Shown piece after piece: positions 45,301-55,001 of a stretch of DNA of 64,000 nt. Below the pieces are notes generated by a model that worked only from the letters and a program-made list of their open reading frames with translations, was not told the DNA's origin and made no database searches. A program made the position numbers and the translations under genes. The stretch's first letter is position 1, and every line of letters starts with the position of its first letter. Source of the DNA: Alcaligenes endophyticus (GTDB lineage: Bacteria; Pseudomonadota; Gammaproteobacteria; Burkholderiales; Burkholderiaceae_B); assembly GCF_026344035.1 (NCBI RefSeq), contig NZ_JAPKND010000002.1, positions 186,001 through 250,000 on the forward strand. The letters run 5' to 3'.

Positions 45301-48300
45301 AGATGAGGTGCCGCCGTTCACTAAGGATTCGTAGCCGGGACCAGAGGCTGGACTGGAGCCATCGCTAGGCGCCATGGATTTGCTGGTGTTTAAGTAGGTG
45401 CCATCGGCGGCTTTTGCTCTGCCCCGATTAAAATCGGCTTCTTGGCTTGCTGCTGCCGAAGCGGTATGGGTGCCCGCGGTATAAATGCCGTAAGGGGACT
45501 GTACCTGAATACTGCCTTGGCTAATCAGGTCTAGGTGGCCTGTACCAGTGCGTAAAACGCTGAAAACGTGGGAAACTGGAATTTTCTTGATGGTAGCACC
45601 GATATCGGTTTGGTCAGGGGTGCCAGGGATAATGATGGACTCGCCCAAGGAGTCGCAATACCCGCGATTGCAGTGGCGTTCAAATTCAGGTCCAGCAGGC
45701 GTTCCTGCTTTATAGCCAAAGCGTTGTTCACCTAGCTCGTTCCAAACATAAAAAAAACGGTCACAATAACCACGGCTGCAATGACGTTCAAACTCAGGGC
45801 CAGCAGGTGTCCCTGCTTTATGGCCAAAGCGCTGTTCTCCCAGCGCATTCCAAAACCATGCGCCGCCAGGAATAACTTGATCGGGAACACCTGGTATAAA
45901 TAGCGATTCACGCTGATTAAATATCGTGTAGTGACTATCACTTAATTGGATTTCTCCGTTCGCAGTTTGCTGTAAGGAGCGGCTGTCCACTGCCTGAGTA
46001 TCGGCACCCGCCACTACGCGTAGGTTCCACGACAGGGAGTTCTCGGGTAGCATGGCGGCGATAGCCCAGTTTTGCCCCATCTGGCCGTTAGCGCTAGGGC
46101 GTAAGGGAATAGAGAGGGCGTTATGGGGCAGTTTAACGTCGGTAAGGCTAGGGATGAGGGCGCCCAAGGGTAAGTTCACATCCTGAGCCAATGCTAAGGA
46201 TTGGGGCAAGGGTACGCCGGCTGGCCAGATAAAAGCATGGAAGCTGGCGCGGGCAGGCAGTTTAAAGCCAGCGCCTAATTGGGTGTTGGCGGCTAAGGTA
46301 GTGGCTTCTTGCAGTATGCTGCCGGCAGTATGTAGGAGTTGACCGTTTGCATCGTAAACCGGGCCGTTAAAGACATAGCCCGCGGCCAAGTCTAGGCTAG
46401 TGCTTAAGGTGACGGTAACGGGTAGTTCTACGCCGGCGGCCAAGCTAGGCTGGATGGGAATGGCGTAGTTCAGCGTTTTGCCGGAGGCAAACTGCGTGCC
46501 CTTACCCAGTACTACACCGCTGCCGGGCACAATAATTTCGCCGCCGAAGGCAATTGTGCCGGGAGTTAGCACCCAGCCGTTATCGTCGGGGGTTTCGGGT
46601 GGGGGCGCAAAGCCATCGTTAATACTGCCGTATATGGATAGGTTGCCGCCAGCGCGTATGGCCAAGGTCCCCGGCTCGCCAGAGCCATACAGGGCGGTTT
46701 GTTGGCGGTGGGGGTTCAGGCTAGCGTAACGGTGGCCGGATAAGTCTAGATCGCCGCTCACTATTAAATCACCATCGGTGGTGGCGCTGACCAGATCAAT
46801 AGCGGGGCGTAGGTGCAGAATATCGCCGTAGCTTTGTGTTAAACCGGCCAGTTTGTGCTGACGTAGGTGGATATTGGCTAAGGCGGCTTTAATGAACTGG
46901 GCAGACTGCTGGTGCTTGGCGTTTAGGTAGTCTTGGGTGATGACTTGGTAGGCTTTACCGCTGGCCGCGGGGTCGGTGCCGTAGGGGGCATCGTCATAGA
47001 TGGTGCGGCCATACACGGCCACGGCCTGGGCGCCTTGTAGCTGTAGGCCGGGCTCTATGTGTATGGCTAGGTCCCCATGCTGGATGGCGGCTGCGGTGTG
47101 GCTATGGCCTTGGGCGTCGAGGCGGGGGGCGTACAGGTGCACTTCTCCTAAGCGGGGGGCAGCAACGATAGCCGCTAGGCGGGCATCGTCGGTGCCATAG
47201 CGTAGGTCCAGTTGGGCGCCGGTTTCTGTATGCAGTTGGCCTAGGCCCGAGTTCAGTTCGATGATGGCGCGGTTGGGGGCATAGATTAGCTGGCCGTAGC
47301 TGTCGATACGGGCCAGGCTGCCGTGGGCATCCAGTAGGGCTTGGCTGCCTAGGTGTAGGCCGTTCTGGGCGGCTAGGCGTATGCTGCCCACTTGGGCGCC
47401 GCTGGCATCGACTTTGCCCAGTACGCTTAGGTGACCAGCGTCTAGGGACAGGTCAATTTCGTGGGCGCGTAGTTCATCGCCCACGCGTAAGTCGCCTTGT
47501 AGTAGCTGGAAGCGGCGCAGGCCAAACACCTCGCCGGTATTCAAACGCTGGTTAAGGGCTGCAAAGTCGCTGTTAAGGTTCCCATGGCCCAAGGTTTGGG
47601 CTTGAATAATCAGCACACCACTCAGGTAGGGCACGACAGTGCCGCCCGCATTGTAGTGGCCGCTGGCGTGGCCCAGGATTTGGCCTTGTAATAAGACCCG
47701 GCCGTGGTCTGGGTGGCTGGCCAGGGCGCTTAAACGCCCGGCTTGGTTGTTGATGGCCGATAGATTGATGGTGGAAGCTGATGCCTGAGTGATGTTGCCG
47801 CCCAAGCTTTCTAGGTAGACATCGCCACCCCAACTGTATTGGGTGGCGGCGGCATCGTCAAAGTAGGTGACGGTACGGCCCGCCATGTCGATATGTGCCT
47901 GGGCGCCTACGTCTAGATGGTGCTGGGCTTTCAAGCTTAATTTGCCACTGGGCAGGAGCACGGCGGTGTCTAGGTGCAGGCTGCCGCCGGCTTGCAGGCT
48001 GAGCTCTGCCCCCAAGGCGTTGAGGGCATCGTATCCTAGTGATGCGCCGTAGGGGTTGTGTACGTTGATATCGCCACCCGTTACTATGCTGCTGCTAGAG
48101 CCGGCGCTGCCGGTGAGCAAGGGGGTGTGAATGTGTAGGTGGCCGCCGCTGTACTGGTAGCCGTTGACGGTGTCGTAATCAAGCCCACGGCGGTGGTAGA
48201 AAGATAGCTTGCCTTCATTATTAGCGCTAAAGGCGGTGCTGGCGGTTAACTGTGCGTGCTTGAAGCCCAGTAGTAAGCGTGCCGCTAGGGTGTCGCCATC

Positions 48301-51300
48301 GGGTTGGCTCCACGGGCCAAAGCCTAAGGTTATACGCTGGGCATCAATATGAAAGCTGCCGTCGCCGGTTCCAGCACCGCCTTGAACCACATCGCCTGCG
48401 GCTTGGCTGCTGCCGTTCCAGATTAAATGGCCGGTATGGATGGCGGCGGTGTCGGTCTCTGTACCATAGCCATAGATAGCGGGGGTGGTCAGCAGCAGGT
48501 TGTCCATAGTGGATTGACCCTGACTATTAAGGGTAGACAGGGTGACGTTACCTAGCAAGTTCATGCTGCTGCCAGCGATGAGCTCTAGGGTTTCCATGGC
48601 GGGTGCGCCCCAATCTGTATCGCCTTGGAGTAGGCGATGGAAGTCAGGTTCGGTTAAGCGCAGGCCGGGGGGCAGTACACCAGCAGAGGCGGCCTGCTGT
48701 AAGGCAGCTTGTGAGCCGATATGGAAGGTATCTGAACCTAGGCTTAAATGGCGCGTGCCGTAGCGCACGTGGTCTGTTAAGGTGAAGTTATTATTGGTTA
48801 AGAAGGCTAGAGAGCCTTCTGAGTACAGGCGTGTGGACGCTTCACACGGTAGTGTAGGGCACGCCCCTAGTGAAATAGGGGGAGTGTATTGAGGGGTAGG
48901 CCCTGAGGTAAGGACTGCTGGGGCTAACCAACGCATGCGCCCGTTTGATAATGCCACGACGGATGCAGTGCCTGCTTGAAACACATAGCCATGGCTGGAG
49001 TCAAGGGCAGGTAAGCCTTGGCCTAGGGTGCTAAGGGTGGCACCTTGTTCAATAATAATTTCTTTGGTGCCTAAAACACTTCCTGCAATGACCAAGATTT
49101 CAGCGGCACTTAAGTGAGCGCCCGCCCGTATGGTGACGCCGCGGGAGCCATTATCTGTCATGCCCGTCAGTTGTACCAGGTTGGGATTTTGGCTGTAATC
49201 AATGATCGGTATGCCTCCAAGGCTGAGACGGTTGACGTCTAAACGGCTTAGGTCGGAGGCTAATATAGCGACGGTATGATCGCTGGAGGGTGAGCTGCCA
49301 TCGGCTAATACCTCTAGGGTATTGTCTAAGGTCAATGCCACACTGCTGCCATACCCATCAGCCGCGCTTTTACCCAGAACGTGCCCTTTGAACGATAAGC
49401 TTAGCTGGTCGGAATTCTTATTTCTATCCCTGGTTTTTATCCAGAGGAGCTTGCCATCGGCCTCGGTTTGCGCGCGCGGCACGCCACGGCGGGCGGCGTC
49501 CATGTGGACAAAATCCGCGTAGCTGGTTTCGTTGTAGGTGGCATACCGGCGTAAGGTATCGGCAGGGGTGAGGGTGATGCGATGGGCCAGGCTGTGCTCA
49601 ATTCCCGTATGGGCTTGCGATAAGGTGCCGCTGGCGGCCCAGGAGCCATTCGGCATGGCGGTGGGGGCGGCGCTAGGTAGGGGATTGTTTAGGTGTAGTT
49701 CTACCCGGAATGCGCCGGGTAATAGGGCGTAGCTGGCGGGTAGTAAGGTGTAGGTGCCGGCAGGCAGGCCGGGTAGGTGATGGCCTAGCGTGATTTGTTG
49801 TCCGACGGCGGGGCTAGAACCTTGTTCGGCGAGTGGGGCAGTGGTGTTTGGGTTGCTTGGTACTATGGCGTAAATGGCCCGGTCTTGCTGGCTGGGCAGG
49901 GTGAAGCTATTGCCCTGGTATTGCATTAAGGGGTGGTAGCGGGCGTCGGTAGAGCCGCCCCGGCCGGACACAAAACCTGCGCCTGTTAAGGTGCCCCCCC
50001 CGGATAGGTCGATAATGGCGTTGTCAGCCACGTCAATATATTGGCCCCCTAAGGCAATGTGGCCTGCCAAGGGGTGGCCCGCACCGTGCAACAACACGAC
50101 TTCATTCAAGTAGCGCCAGCTTAGCTCGTCGATGGTGCCGCCATAGGGGATGGTTAAGCCTTTAGCGCTGACGGAGGTCACACTGCCCGGAGCTACGAGC
50201 AGGTGCTGCGTATAGTCTGAGGAGCCGGATGAGGCAGAGCCCAGCATAATTTGACCCAGTGGGGCGCGTAACACACCTTGATGCACAATGACGGGGGCTT
50301 CAACAATAAGACGCCCAAACACGGAGTAGGGCAGGCTAGCCGGTGTTTGCGGTGTAGAGCGTTCGATGGTGAGGGTGTAGCGTTTATCGGGGTCAGCCTG
50401 CCAGCCCGCTTTCAGCATGGTGTTGGCATGGGTGCCCGGATACAGTTGGATCGCCATCAGGCTGAGATTGGCGGGGGTGCGAACACGGGTGTACTGGACA
50501 GTGGGTTGAGAGCGTAATAGCCGTATCTCTCCTTCGCTTTGTAGAATGAGCTTGTTGAATCCAGCGCGTTGCACCTCTTCAGGCAAACCATTACCGGTAT
50601 TGGTGGGGCTGATGTATTTCTGCGCTACCCCTCCTATGCCCATATCGCCTTGTAGGTCTAATAGGGCGCTGGCATGTACGTGTAAGGTGCCTAGCGAATG
50701 CAGTTGAGACGGTAATGAATTACTGAATGTGGGGTGGAAAGTGTTCACTTCCCCCCCCGTCACGGAGCCCGGGCTGGCCAGCTTGATGTAGGGTGCGGTG
50801 ATGAATGAAGTGCCGGTAAAGGCGGTGTTTTCGGCCTGGGCGTATACCCAAGCGTATAAGTTAATGGCTTGGGGTAGGTGCAAGACGACTTGATCTTGCA
50901 CGCTTAGGGCACCATCGCTATGCAGGCTAAGGGTAGTGATGCCGCTATTGAGTAGCTGCTGGGCGGCAAAGCGGGCGTGCCCATAGGTTAAATCTAGATG
51001 CGTGGTGGCTTGGTAGTCTTGCGCTAGGATAAACTCACGTGCTTGGCGCACGGGGGAATCCAGCGGGCCTATACCACTAGTTTCGGTATGGTAGATGGGC
51101 GTATCCAAGGCTAAAACGAGATGGCCCCCGGCAGCGCCTTGCCCGCCTGCATGTGCGATGAATTGGCCGTCTAAATACAGACCTGCACTGGAAGCCAAGC
51201 TAATGATACCGCCCTGACTGGCTAGGGTGATTGGGCCTGTGGTAGGGAAATCTAGCTGTACATGGGTACCGGACGCATTGAGTACCGCGCCTTGGTGTAC

Positions 51301-54300
51301 TTTAATGAAGTGCGAGTCGGCCCCTACAGGTTGATTGGTGACGATATCGATACGGCCTATGGTGCCGGTGCTGTGGTCGAACTTGCCGCCTATTTGTATG
51401 GTGCCCCCAGCCGGGGCTAGGCCATAGGCTTTACCGTAAGGGTCAGCGGCGCTAATAGCACGCCCGGCTACATCAAGGTACGCGCTAGGGGCTAGGGTGA
51501 CGGTACGGAATAGGTTGCCGGTGCCTTGGCCTTGCCACAGGTTGCCGATTTCTATTTTACCGCCCCAAGCGTTCAGGCGGCCTGCGATATGAATATCCCC
51601 CACGCTGTAAAGCTGAATCGTTTGGCCAGGGTCTACAGTAAGCGTTGAGTATTCACTTATAGCAATATCACTGGAATTGCTAGGAGCGATAAAGGGTAGG
51701 CCTGCTTGCAAGATTAGGCTGGCGCCGGCGCGTTGGGAGATGCTGCGTTTGGTATGGTCGGCTAGGTGGAGTGGGGGTAAGTAGGGCTGTAAGGCCTGTG
51801 AACTGTGATGGCCGGAGCCCATATCTGCTGCCGTGGCAGTAGGCTGTAGTACGGGGCGCAGGATGTGTAGTTCTTGTTCTAGGCTAATGCCCTGTAGGCT
51901 GGCGATATGGTAGTGGGCAAAGCCGGCGGCAAAAAAGCCTGCATCAAACAGGCCGGTACCGAGTTCGATAGCGCTGTTTTGGTGCCAGTGTAGGGTGCCG
52001 GCTTGTTGGAAGCCGTGTCCCTGTAGCTGGCCTTGCAGGTGTATATCAGCCCCGGCTTTGTTGCCAAAGCCGGCTTCTAGCCGTAGGTTGCCGCCACGGC
52101 CCCCTTGTACACGGCTTAGTTGATTGAGTGTGGCACCCGCCGAGACGTTAATCAGGCTGTTTTCGTCTAGGACGATATCACCCGTGCTGCGTAGGGAGAC
52201 GCTGCCGCCATGAATGTAGGGTGTTGGGGTAGGGGTGCCTTGCGTGAGGTTATTCCATAGGCCTTGGGTAGTAAGGGTGACGCCTGGCGCTACTAGCACT
52301 TGGGCGGTGCGGCCAGTTACAGGATTCAGCCAGAAGTCGCGGTAGCCGTTGCCATCAATCTGATGTAATACGTTGCCCACTTCCACCTTGCCGCTGGGTA
52401 CTGTTATGTTGGCGCCAAGATGAATATCGGGGCTGTAGAATTGTAGGTGGGCGCCGTCGGCTAGCTTCAGGTCGCTGTGCAGCGCAATGCTGTCGTGCGT
52501 GGCGATGCGCAGGGCGCTGAGTTGGTCGCTATTTAAGGTATCGGTATTTAAGTAAATGGTATTCTGAGGTTCCAGTGGGAAGGCAGTATTGAGTTCCCAG
52601 TCACTGGCTATGGCTTCCCCTAGGCTGTCTAGTATGACGGACTGGGCACGGGGGTTGAACTGATGGTCTAGGCGCTGTTCTTCGCTGATATAAAAAGGGA
52701 TATATTGGCCAATAATTACTTGGGCGCTACGGGCTAGGGAGTGGTGCGGTAGCCCATAGCCATCGGCGCCTGTGGGAGCAGCGGTGTGCTGGCGGGGGCT
52801 GTTGTAGACTGTGCTGATCAGTTCGCCCTCTAGCACGGCATTAGGCGTATCAATAATTAAGCGGCCTGCATCGCGGCCCACCAAGTAGCCGTGTTCAAAG
52901 CTCTGTTGGGGGGCCAACAAGGGGCTGGCAAAACTGCGTTTACCGCCCCAGCGGGTGCTTTCTTGTACGTAGCCGGTAAACACGCCGGGTTGGTATAGGC
53001 GATCACCCGGGGCGGTATCGGCGCGGTACAGCCTACCATCGTCGCCGTGTAGCCAGCTTTGTTTTAGGTGGCCGCTTTGTACGGCTAGAGTGCCGCCGGA
53101 TAGGTTAATTTGTGAGCCTTGCTGGGTGACGACATCGCCGCCGCTAAACTGGACGGTGCCGCCTTGGGCTAACCATTCAGCGGTGCTGTGTGTGGTGTTG
53201 CTGAGGTAGCCGCCCACTTCCAACAAACCCCCTTGGCTGTACCAGCGATCCCCCTCGTAGCCGTTGGTGCCATCGGGCACATGGACTAAAAAACGCCGGT
53301 CGAGCCAAATGGTTTGGTTGTTCAGGTTTTTACTGTCGCGGTTATTGGGCGAGTCGCGCTGTTCGTTGCCTTGTACGTTAATTTCTAGGTTATTCACCGC
53401 CATGGCTAGCGGTACATTGAGGGCGCCGGATACATCTAGCCGCGCGCCTTGGCGCACGAGGCTACGCTGGGCGGCGTTGATGGCAATTTGCCCGCCTGTA
53501 GCTAGGGTGAGGGATTCCGTGGCAAGGTCTAGGGTGCCTGCGCTGGTGATACGAATGAGGGATAAGTCGCCACGAAAGCGGTCGCTTAGGCCTAACCAAT
53601 TGGCGGCGATGGCGCTGTCGCGCTGGCTGTCTAGGGCTTGGCCACCGGGTTCTACTTCAATGGCGGTGACGCTGTGGCTAGCGAGCAGGATATTGGCCTC
53701 TGCGCCCGCGGCCGTAAGATGCACGGTGCCGCGCTGGTTTTGCGTGGTGGTGCTGGATAATACGCCGGCTTGGCTAATGCTGTTGGCGCTAAGGCTAATA
53801 TCGCCGGCCCGTGCCTGTATTAAACCTGTGTTTTCTATATGGCCTAGGCCGCTAGGTAGGACTTCGTTGCCGCGTACGGTGGATTGCTGGTTGGCATCGG
53901 TGGCTTGGCCTTTACGGATGATGAAGCTGTCGCCAGCGGCTAAGGCGACTTGGCCTTGTTGGGCAGTAAGTGTGCCGTGTTGTTGTATGTCTTTCGCCAG
54001 CACTAATACATAGCCACCACCGGTCGTGGAATTTTCTGGTTTGTGGGTGTGAATTTGGGCGCCGGCTTGTATTTCAATTTTACCTATAGCTTGCTTGAAA
54101 GCGGGGGTTTTACTGTCGGGGCTGTAGAGGCCGTGATTCAGGAATTGGTCGTCGGTGATGGTGGCGGCGGCCGCTACTAAGTTACGCACGTTAACCTGAC
54201 TGGTGCCACTAAACACGATGCCGTTTTGGTTGACCACCATGACGGTGCCGTCGCCTTTGATTCTTCCTTGAATTTGGCTGGGCGCGGTTTGATCACCGAC

Positions 54301-54888
54301 GACGCGGTTCAGCACCGCATCGGTATTTTTTTGTTGAAATTCTACCGTGGTGTTGCGGCCTACATCAAAGCGGTTCCAGTTTAGGATAGCTTTAGATTCG
54401 GTTTGTTTAATGCCCACATGGTGCTGGCCGTTTTGCTGGGTGTGTACCGGTGCTTGGGCGCCTAGCCACTGGGCTTTATCACCCACGGCTACTTCTAAGC
54501 CACCCTGTGCTAAGCCTTCGGCTATGTTGCTGGCTTGTTGTTGTGCGGCTAAGCGGGCAGCGTTTTGGGCCGCTTGTTGGGCGGCGATAGCACTGGCGGT
54601 ACGGTTTAGGTTGTCCAGCGAGTGCGATAACTGCGCGCGGGCGGCAGCTTGTTGTTGCTGCATGTTAGCCGCCTGCTGGGCGGCGCGTATGGCATGGTTA
54701 TTGTTGGCGTTTTGGTGTTGTTGGGCGGTATTGCTTTGGGTGAACCAGGCGCCGCGTAGTTGGGCGTGGGCGTCTTGGTATGGATTAGCCAAGGCCATTA
54801 GTACGGCACTGGCTAGCGGGGCGATACGCCATGCTTTTTTAGTTGAAATAGTGATGCCGGAGACAGGATAGTAAGCACGAGAGGTCAT
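42310..54888 (-). CDS. Giant filamentous-haemagglutinin-family exoprotein (TpsA-like, DUF3739)
   Basis: This is an uninterrupted frame of about 4,190 codons from ATG 54886-54888 (an in-frame TTG lies 27 bp upstream). A signal sequence (about residues 1-42, ending D-A-H-A) is followed by a Gln/Ala-rich probable coiled coil (about 55-130), then a TPS haemagglutination-activity domain (about 130-300) with L-N-W-N-R-F-D-V-G and N-Q-N-G-I-V-F-S-G. Thousands of residues of beta-helix-like repeats come next, and then a DUF3739 domain ending G-D-I-N-A-G-R-G-A-K-T. A 36-residue motif is tandemly duplicated near residues 3010-3080. All cysteines I could find sit in three C-x4-C pairs. Two runs of eight G (49994-50001, 50751-50758, coding strand) lie in the gene. 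It is likely secreted as an adhesin; no TpsB gene is in the window. FecR, sigma and STN genes lie directly upstream. Confidence 0.93.
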   Translation of the reverse strand: MTSRAYYPVSGITISTKKAWRIAPLASAVLMALANPYQDAHAQLRGAWFTQSNTAQQHQNANNNHAIRAAQQAANMQQQQAAARAQLSHSLDNLNRTASAIAAQQAAQNAARLAAQQQASNIAEGLAQGGLEVAVGDKAQWLGAQAPVHTQQNGQHHVGIKQTESKAILNWNRFDVGRNTTVEFQQKNTDAVLNRVVGDQTAPSQIQGRIKGDGTVMVVNQNGIVFSGTSQVNVRNLVAAAATITDDQFLNHGLYSPDSKTPAFKQAIGKIEIQAGAQIHTHKPENSTTGGGYVLVLAKDIQQHGTLTAQQGQVALAAGDSFIIRKGQATDANQQSTVRGNEVLPSGLGHIENTGLIQARAGDISLSANSISQAGVLSSTTTQNQRGTVHLTAAGAEANILLASHSVTAIEVEPGGQALDSQRDSAIAANWLGLSDRFRGDLSLIRITSAGTLDLATESLTLATGGQIAINAAQRSLVRQGARLDVSGALNVPLAMAVNNLEINVQGNEQRDSPNNRDSKNLNNQTIWLDRRFLVHVPDGTNGYEGDRWYSQGGLLEVGGYLSNTTHSTAEWLAQGGTVQFSGGDVVTQQGSQINLSGGTLAVQSGHLKQSWLHGDDGRLYRADTAPGDRLYQPGVFTGYVQESTRWGGKRSFASPLLAPQQSFEHGYLVGRDAGRLIIDTPNAVLEGELISTVYNSPRQHTAAPTGADGYGLPHHSLARSAQVIIGQYIPFYISEEQRLDHQFNPRAQSVILDSLGEAIASDWELNTAFPLEPQNTIYLNTDTLNSDQLSALRIATHDSIALHSDLKLADGAHLQFYSPDIHLGANITVPSGKVEVGNVLHQIDGNGYRDFWLNPVTGRTAQVLVAPGVTLTTQGLWNNLTQGTPTPTPYIHGGSVSLRSTGDIVLDENSLINVSAGATLNQLSRVQGGRGGNLRLEAGFGNKAGADIHLQGQLQGHGFQQAGTLHWHQNSAIELGTGLFDAGFFAAGFAHYHIASLQGISLEQELHILRPVLQPTATAADMGSGHHSSQALQPYLPPLHLADHTKRSISQRAGASLILQAGLPFIAPSNSSDIAISEYSTLTVDPGQTIQLYSVGDIHIAGRLNAWGGKIEIGNLWQGQGTGNLFRTVTLAPSAYLDVAGRAISAADPYGKAYGLAPAGGTIQIGGKFDHSTGTIGRIDIVTNQPVGADSHFIKVHQGAVLNASGTHVQLDFPTTGPITLASQGGIISLASSAGLYLDGQFIAHAGGQGAAGGHLVLALDTPIYHTETSGIGPLDSPVRQAREFILAQDYQATTHLDLTYGHARFAAQQLLNSGITTLSLHSDGALSVQDQVVLHLPQAINLYAWVYAQAENTAFTGTSFITAPYIKLASPGSVTGGEVNTFHPTFSNSLPSQLHSLGTLHVHASALLDLQGDMGIGGVAQKYISPTNTGNGLPEEVQRAGFNKLILQSEGEIRLLRSQPTVQYTRVRTPANLSLMAIQLYPGTHANTMLKAGWQADPDKRYTLTIERSTPQTPASLPYSVFGRLIVEAPVIVHQGVLRAPLGQIMLGSASSGSSDYTQHLLVAPGSVTSVSAKGLTIPYGGTIDELSWRYLNEVVLLHGAGHPLAGHIALGGQYIDVADNAIIDLSGGGTLTGAGFVSGRGGSTDARYHPLMQYQGNSFTLPSQQDRAIYAIVPSNPNTTAPLAEQGSSPAVGQQITLGHHLPGLPAGTYTLLPASYALLPGAFRVELHLNNPLPSAAPTAMPNGSWAASGTLSQAHTGIEHSLAHRITLTPADTLRRYATYNETSYADFVHMDAARRGVPRAQTEADGKLLWIKTRDRNKNSDQLSLSFKGHVLGKSAADGYGSSVALTLDNTLEVLADGSSPSSDHTVAILASDLSRLDVNRLSLGGIPIIDYSQNPNLVQLTGMTDNGSRGVTIRAGAHLSAAEILVIAGSVLGTKEIIIEQGATLSTLGQGLPALDSSHGYVFQAGTASVVALSNGRMRWLAPAVLTSGPTPQYTPPISLGACPTLPCEASTRLYSEGSLAFLTNNNFTLTDHVRYGTRHLSLGSDTFHIGSQAALQQAASAGVLPPGLRLTEPDFHRLLQGDTDWGAPAMETLELIAGSSMNLLGNVTLSTLNSQGQSTMDNLLLTTPAIYGYGTETDTAAIHTGHLIWNGSSQAAGDVVQGGAGTGDGSFHIDAQRITLGFGPWSQPDGDTLAARLLLGFKHAQLTASTAFSANNEGKLSFYHRRGLDYDTVNGYQYSGGHLHIHTPLLTGSAGSSSSIVTGGDINVHNPYGASLGYDALNALGAELSLQAGGSLHLDTAVLLPSGKLSLKAQHHLDVGAQAHIDMAGRTVTYFDDAAATQYSWGGDVYLESLGGNITQASASTINLSAINNQAGRLSALASHPDHGRVLLQGQILGHASGHYNAGGTVVPYLSGVLIIQAQTLGHGNLNSDFAALNQRLNTGEVFGLRRFQLLQGDLRVGDELRAHEIDLSLDAGHLSVLGKVDASGAQVGSIRLAAQNGLHLGSQALLDAHGSLARIDSYGQLIYAPNRAIIELNSGLGQLHTETGAQLDLRYGTDDARLAAIVAAPRLGEVHLYAPRLDAQGHSHTAAAIQHGDLAIHIEPGLQLQGAQAVAVYGRTIYDDAPYGTDPAASGKAYQVITQDYLNAKHQQSAQFIKAALANIHLRQHKLAGLTQSYGDILHLRPAIDLVSATTDGDLIVSGDLDLSGHRYASLNPHRQQTALYGSGEPGTLAIRAGGNLSIYGSINDGFAPPPETPDDNGWVLTPGTIAFGGEIIVPGSGVVLGKGTQFASGKTLNYAIPIQPSLAAGVELPVTVTLSTSLDLAAGYVFNGPVYDANGQLLHTAGSILQEATTLAANTQLGAGFKLPARASFHAFIWPAGVPLPQSLALAQDVNLPLGALIPSLTDVKLPHNALSIPLRPSANGQMGQNWAIAAMLPENSLSWNLRVVAGADTQAVDSRSLQQTANGEIQLSDSHYTIFNQRESLFIPGVPDQVIPGGAWFWNALGEQRFGHKAGTPAGPEFERHCSRGYCDRFFYVWNELGEQRFGYKAGTPAGPEFERHCNRGYCDSLGESIIIPGTPDQTDIGATIKKIPVSHVFSVLRTGTGHLDLISQGSIQVQSPYGIYTAGTHTASAAASQEADFNRGRAKAADGTYLNTSKSMAPSDGSSPASGPGYESLVNGGTSSTYAAWYPEQGGNLVLRTGSNLSLDNWSAYLEMGQDTDLRELKSSGWVSNWLWRQASGNTYGIDSIATAWWLNFGTYIPGTATRINNYLQPTLDITNKNGLIATPELIGFTGLGTLGGGNLQIDIRGGAGTLQRLGQHEDNRPRSQALNLAVASTGRVLADGSLLQTGGGDLQLRIAQGWNPNMAARARMSPSYGNQQGQNPNLLGTVTNLRGDTYTLSSTLGGIKQFYTRSPEGTDVRDTRAFDPYAQQRGFANGGITLVLGDSPARLHTRGDLVLTGTADPTRLATPYTLPYSYLGQTYGSGGEAWFSLWTPNTAIQLFSAGGHAAPLAQSYITPVSGKYHHAASDGWQVYPSQLQVIAASGSIFVQHSQHTVHFAPLLLAPSALGQLSLLAKQSIYTAGLSISRSGNLNAINSPFKPAFMSRTGEYYDLQAHNLAENAMYLSNSLFTFGVPNAALSNHLDSRPSRFYAHHGDIIGLESGGVIDFIGLFGSRAKQIWYEGHAPVWMRAGRDIVRSGNIIGTDNRTSMPNALGSVVGKDTYGSSFRTGNLFVHHHANDVSIVEAGRDILFSNFQVAGPGTLEINAGRNISMADQSINPWTREVTIINTRFHSLGPIMPGDHRPGAGIAVQAGMGPGAQWDAFLQHYLDPANAAIVGTPLADQAGKVVKTYHDELITWLEQRYGFEADGDSDAVEQARTYFAALGREQQRIFARDLYFAELRAGGREYNDANGPRAGSYLRGRQAIAALFPTTDAQGQPIYYQGDVLMYGASGVHTDVGGDIQILTPGGAQIYGIEGSAIPPATAGLITRGQGNIQMYSLGSILLGQSRIMTTFGGDILAWSAQGDINAGRGAKTTQIFTPPRRVSGNVNLAALHVVNAENIQVQGESKGIPIAVTVNVGALTSASSAATSAATAAQETLARTRDAARSNQPSQIQVQVLGFGSAQSSAPSQPAHSAKLAPTHYDYDKPVQIVGLGQSLTAASHKLSEDERNAILNP
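45655..45856 (-). repeat. Tandem duplication inside the giant TpsA gene (108-bp period)
   Basis: Two copies of L-G-E-Q-R-F-G-(H/Y)-K-A-G-T-P-A-G-P-E-F-E-R followed by H-C-(S/N)-R-G-Y-C-D are offset by exactly 108 bp (36 codons). The pair is flanked by I-P-G-V-P-D-Q before and I-P-G-T-P-D-Q after. The DNA copies differ at many third positions, so the duplication is not recent. Confidence 0.9.
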
Positions 54889-55001
54889 GTGTTTCTGCCG
54901 AAAAAAGGTGCGCAAGGTCGTAAAGTGAGGAGGGCTGATAAAGCCGGTTCACTGGTAAGACGAATGAGCGCGCCAGAAACTGCAAACTATTTTTACAAAG
55001 C

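Noticed and set aside
53264-54013. 249-codon plus-strand open frame inside the giant TpsA gene
   Set aside because: Antisense shadow in GC-rich coding DNA; rich in Arg, Ser and Trp with no domain or start signal. The same holds for 54347-54871.
54889-55001. FecI-type promoter before the TpsA gene
   Set aside because: CGTCTT occurs at 54957-54962 on the minus strand, but the nearest acceptable -35 element (TGTAAAAAT) is about 26 nt away instead of 16-17, so I do not claim a promoter.
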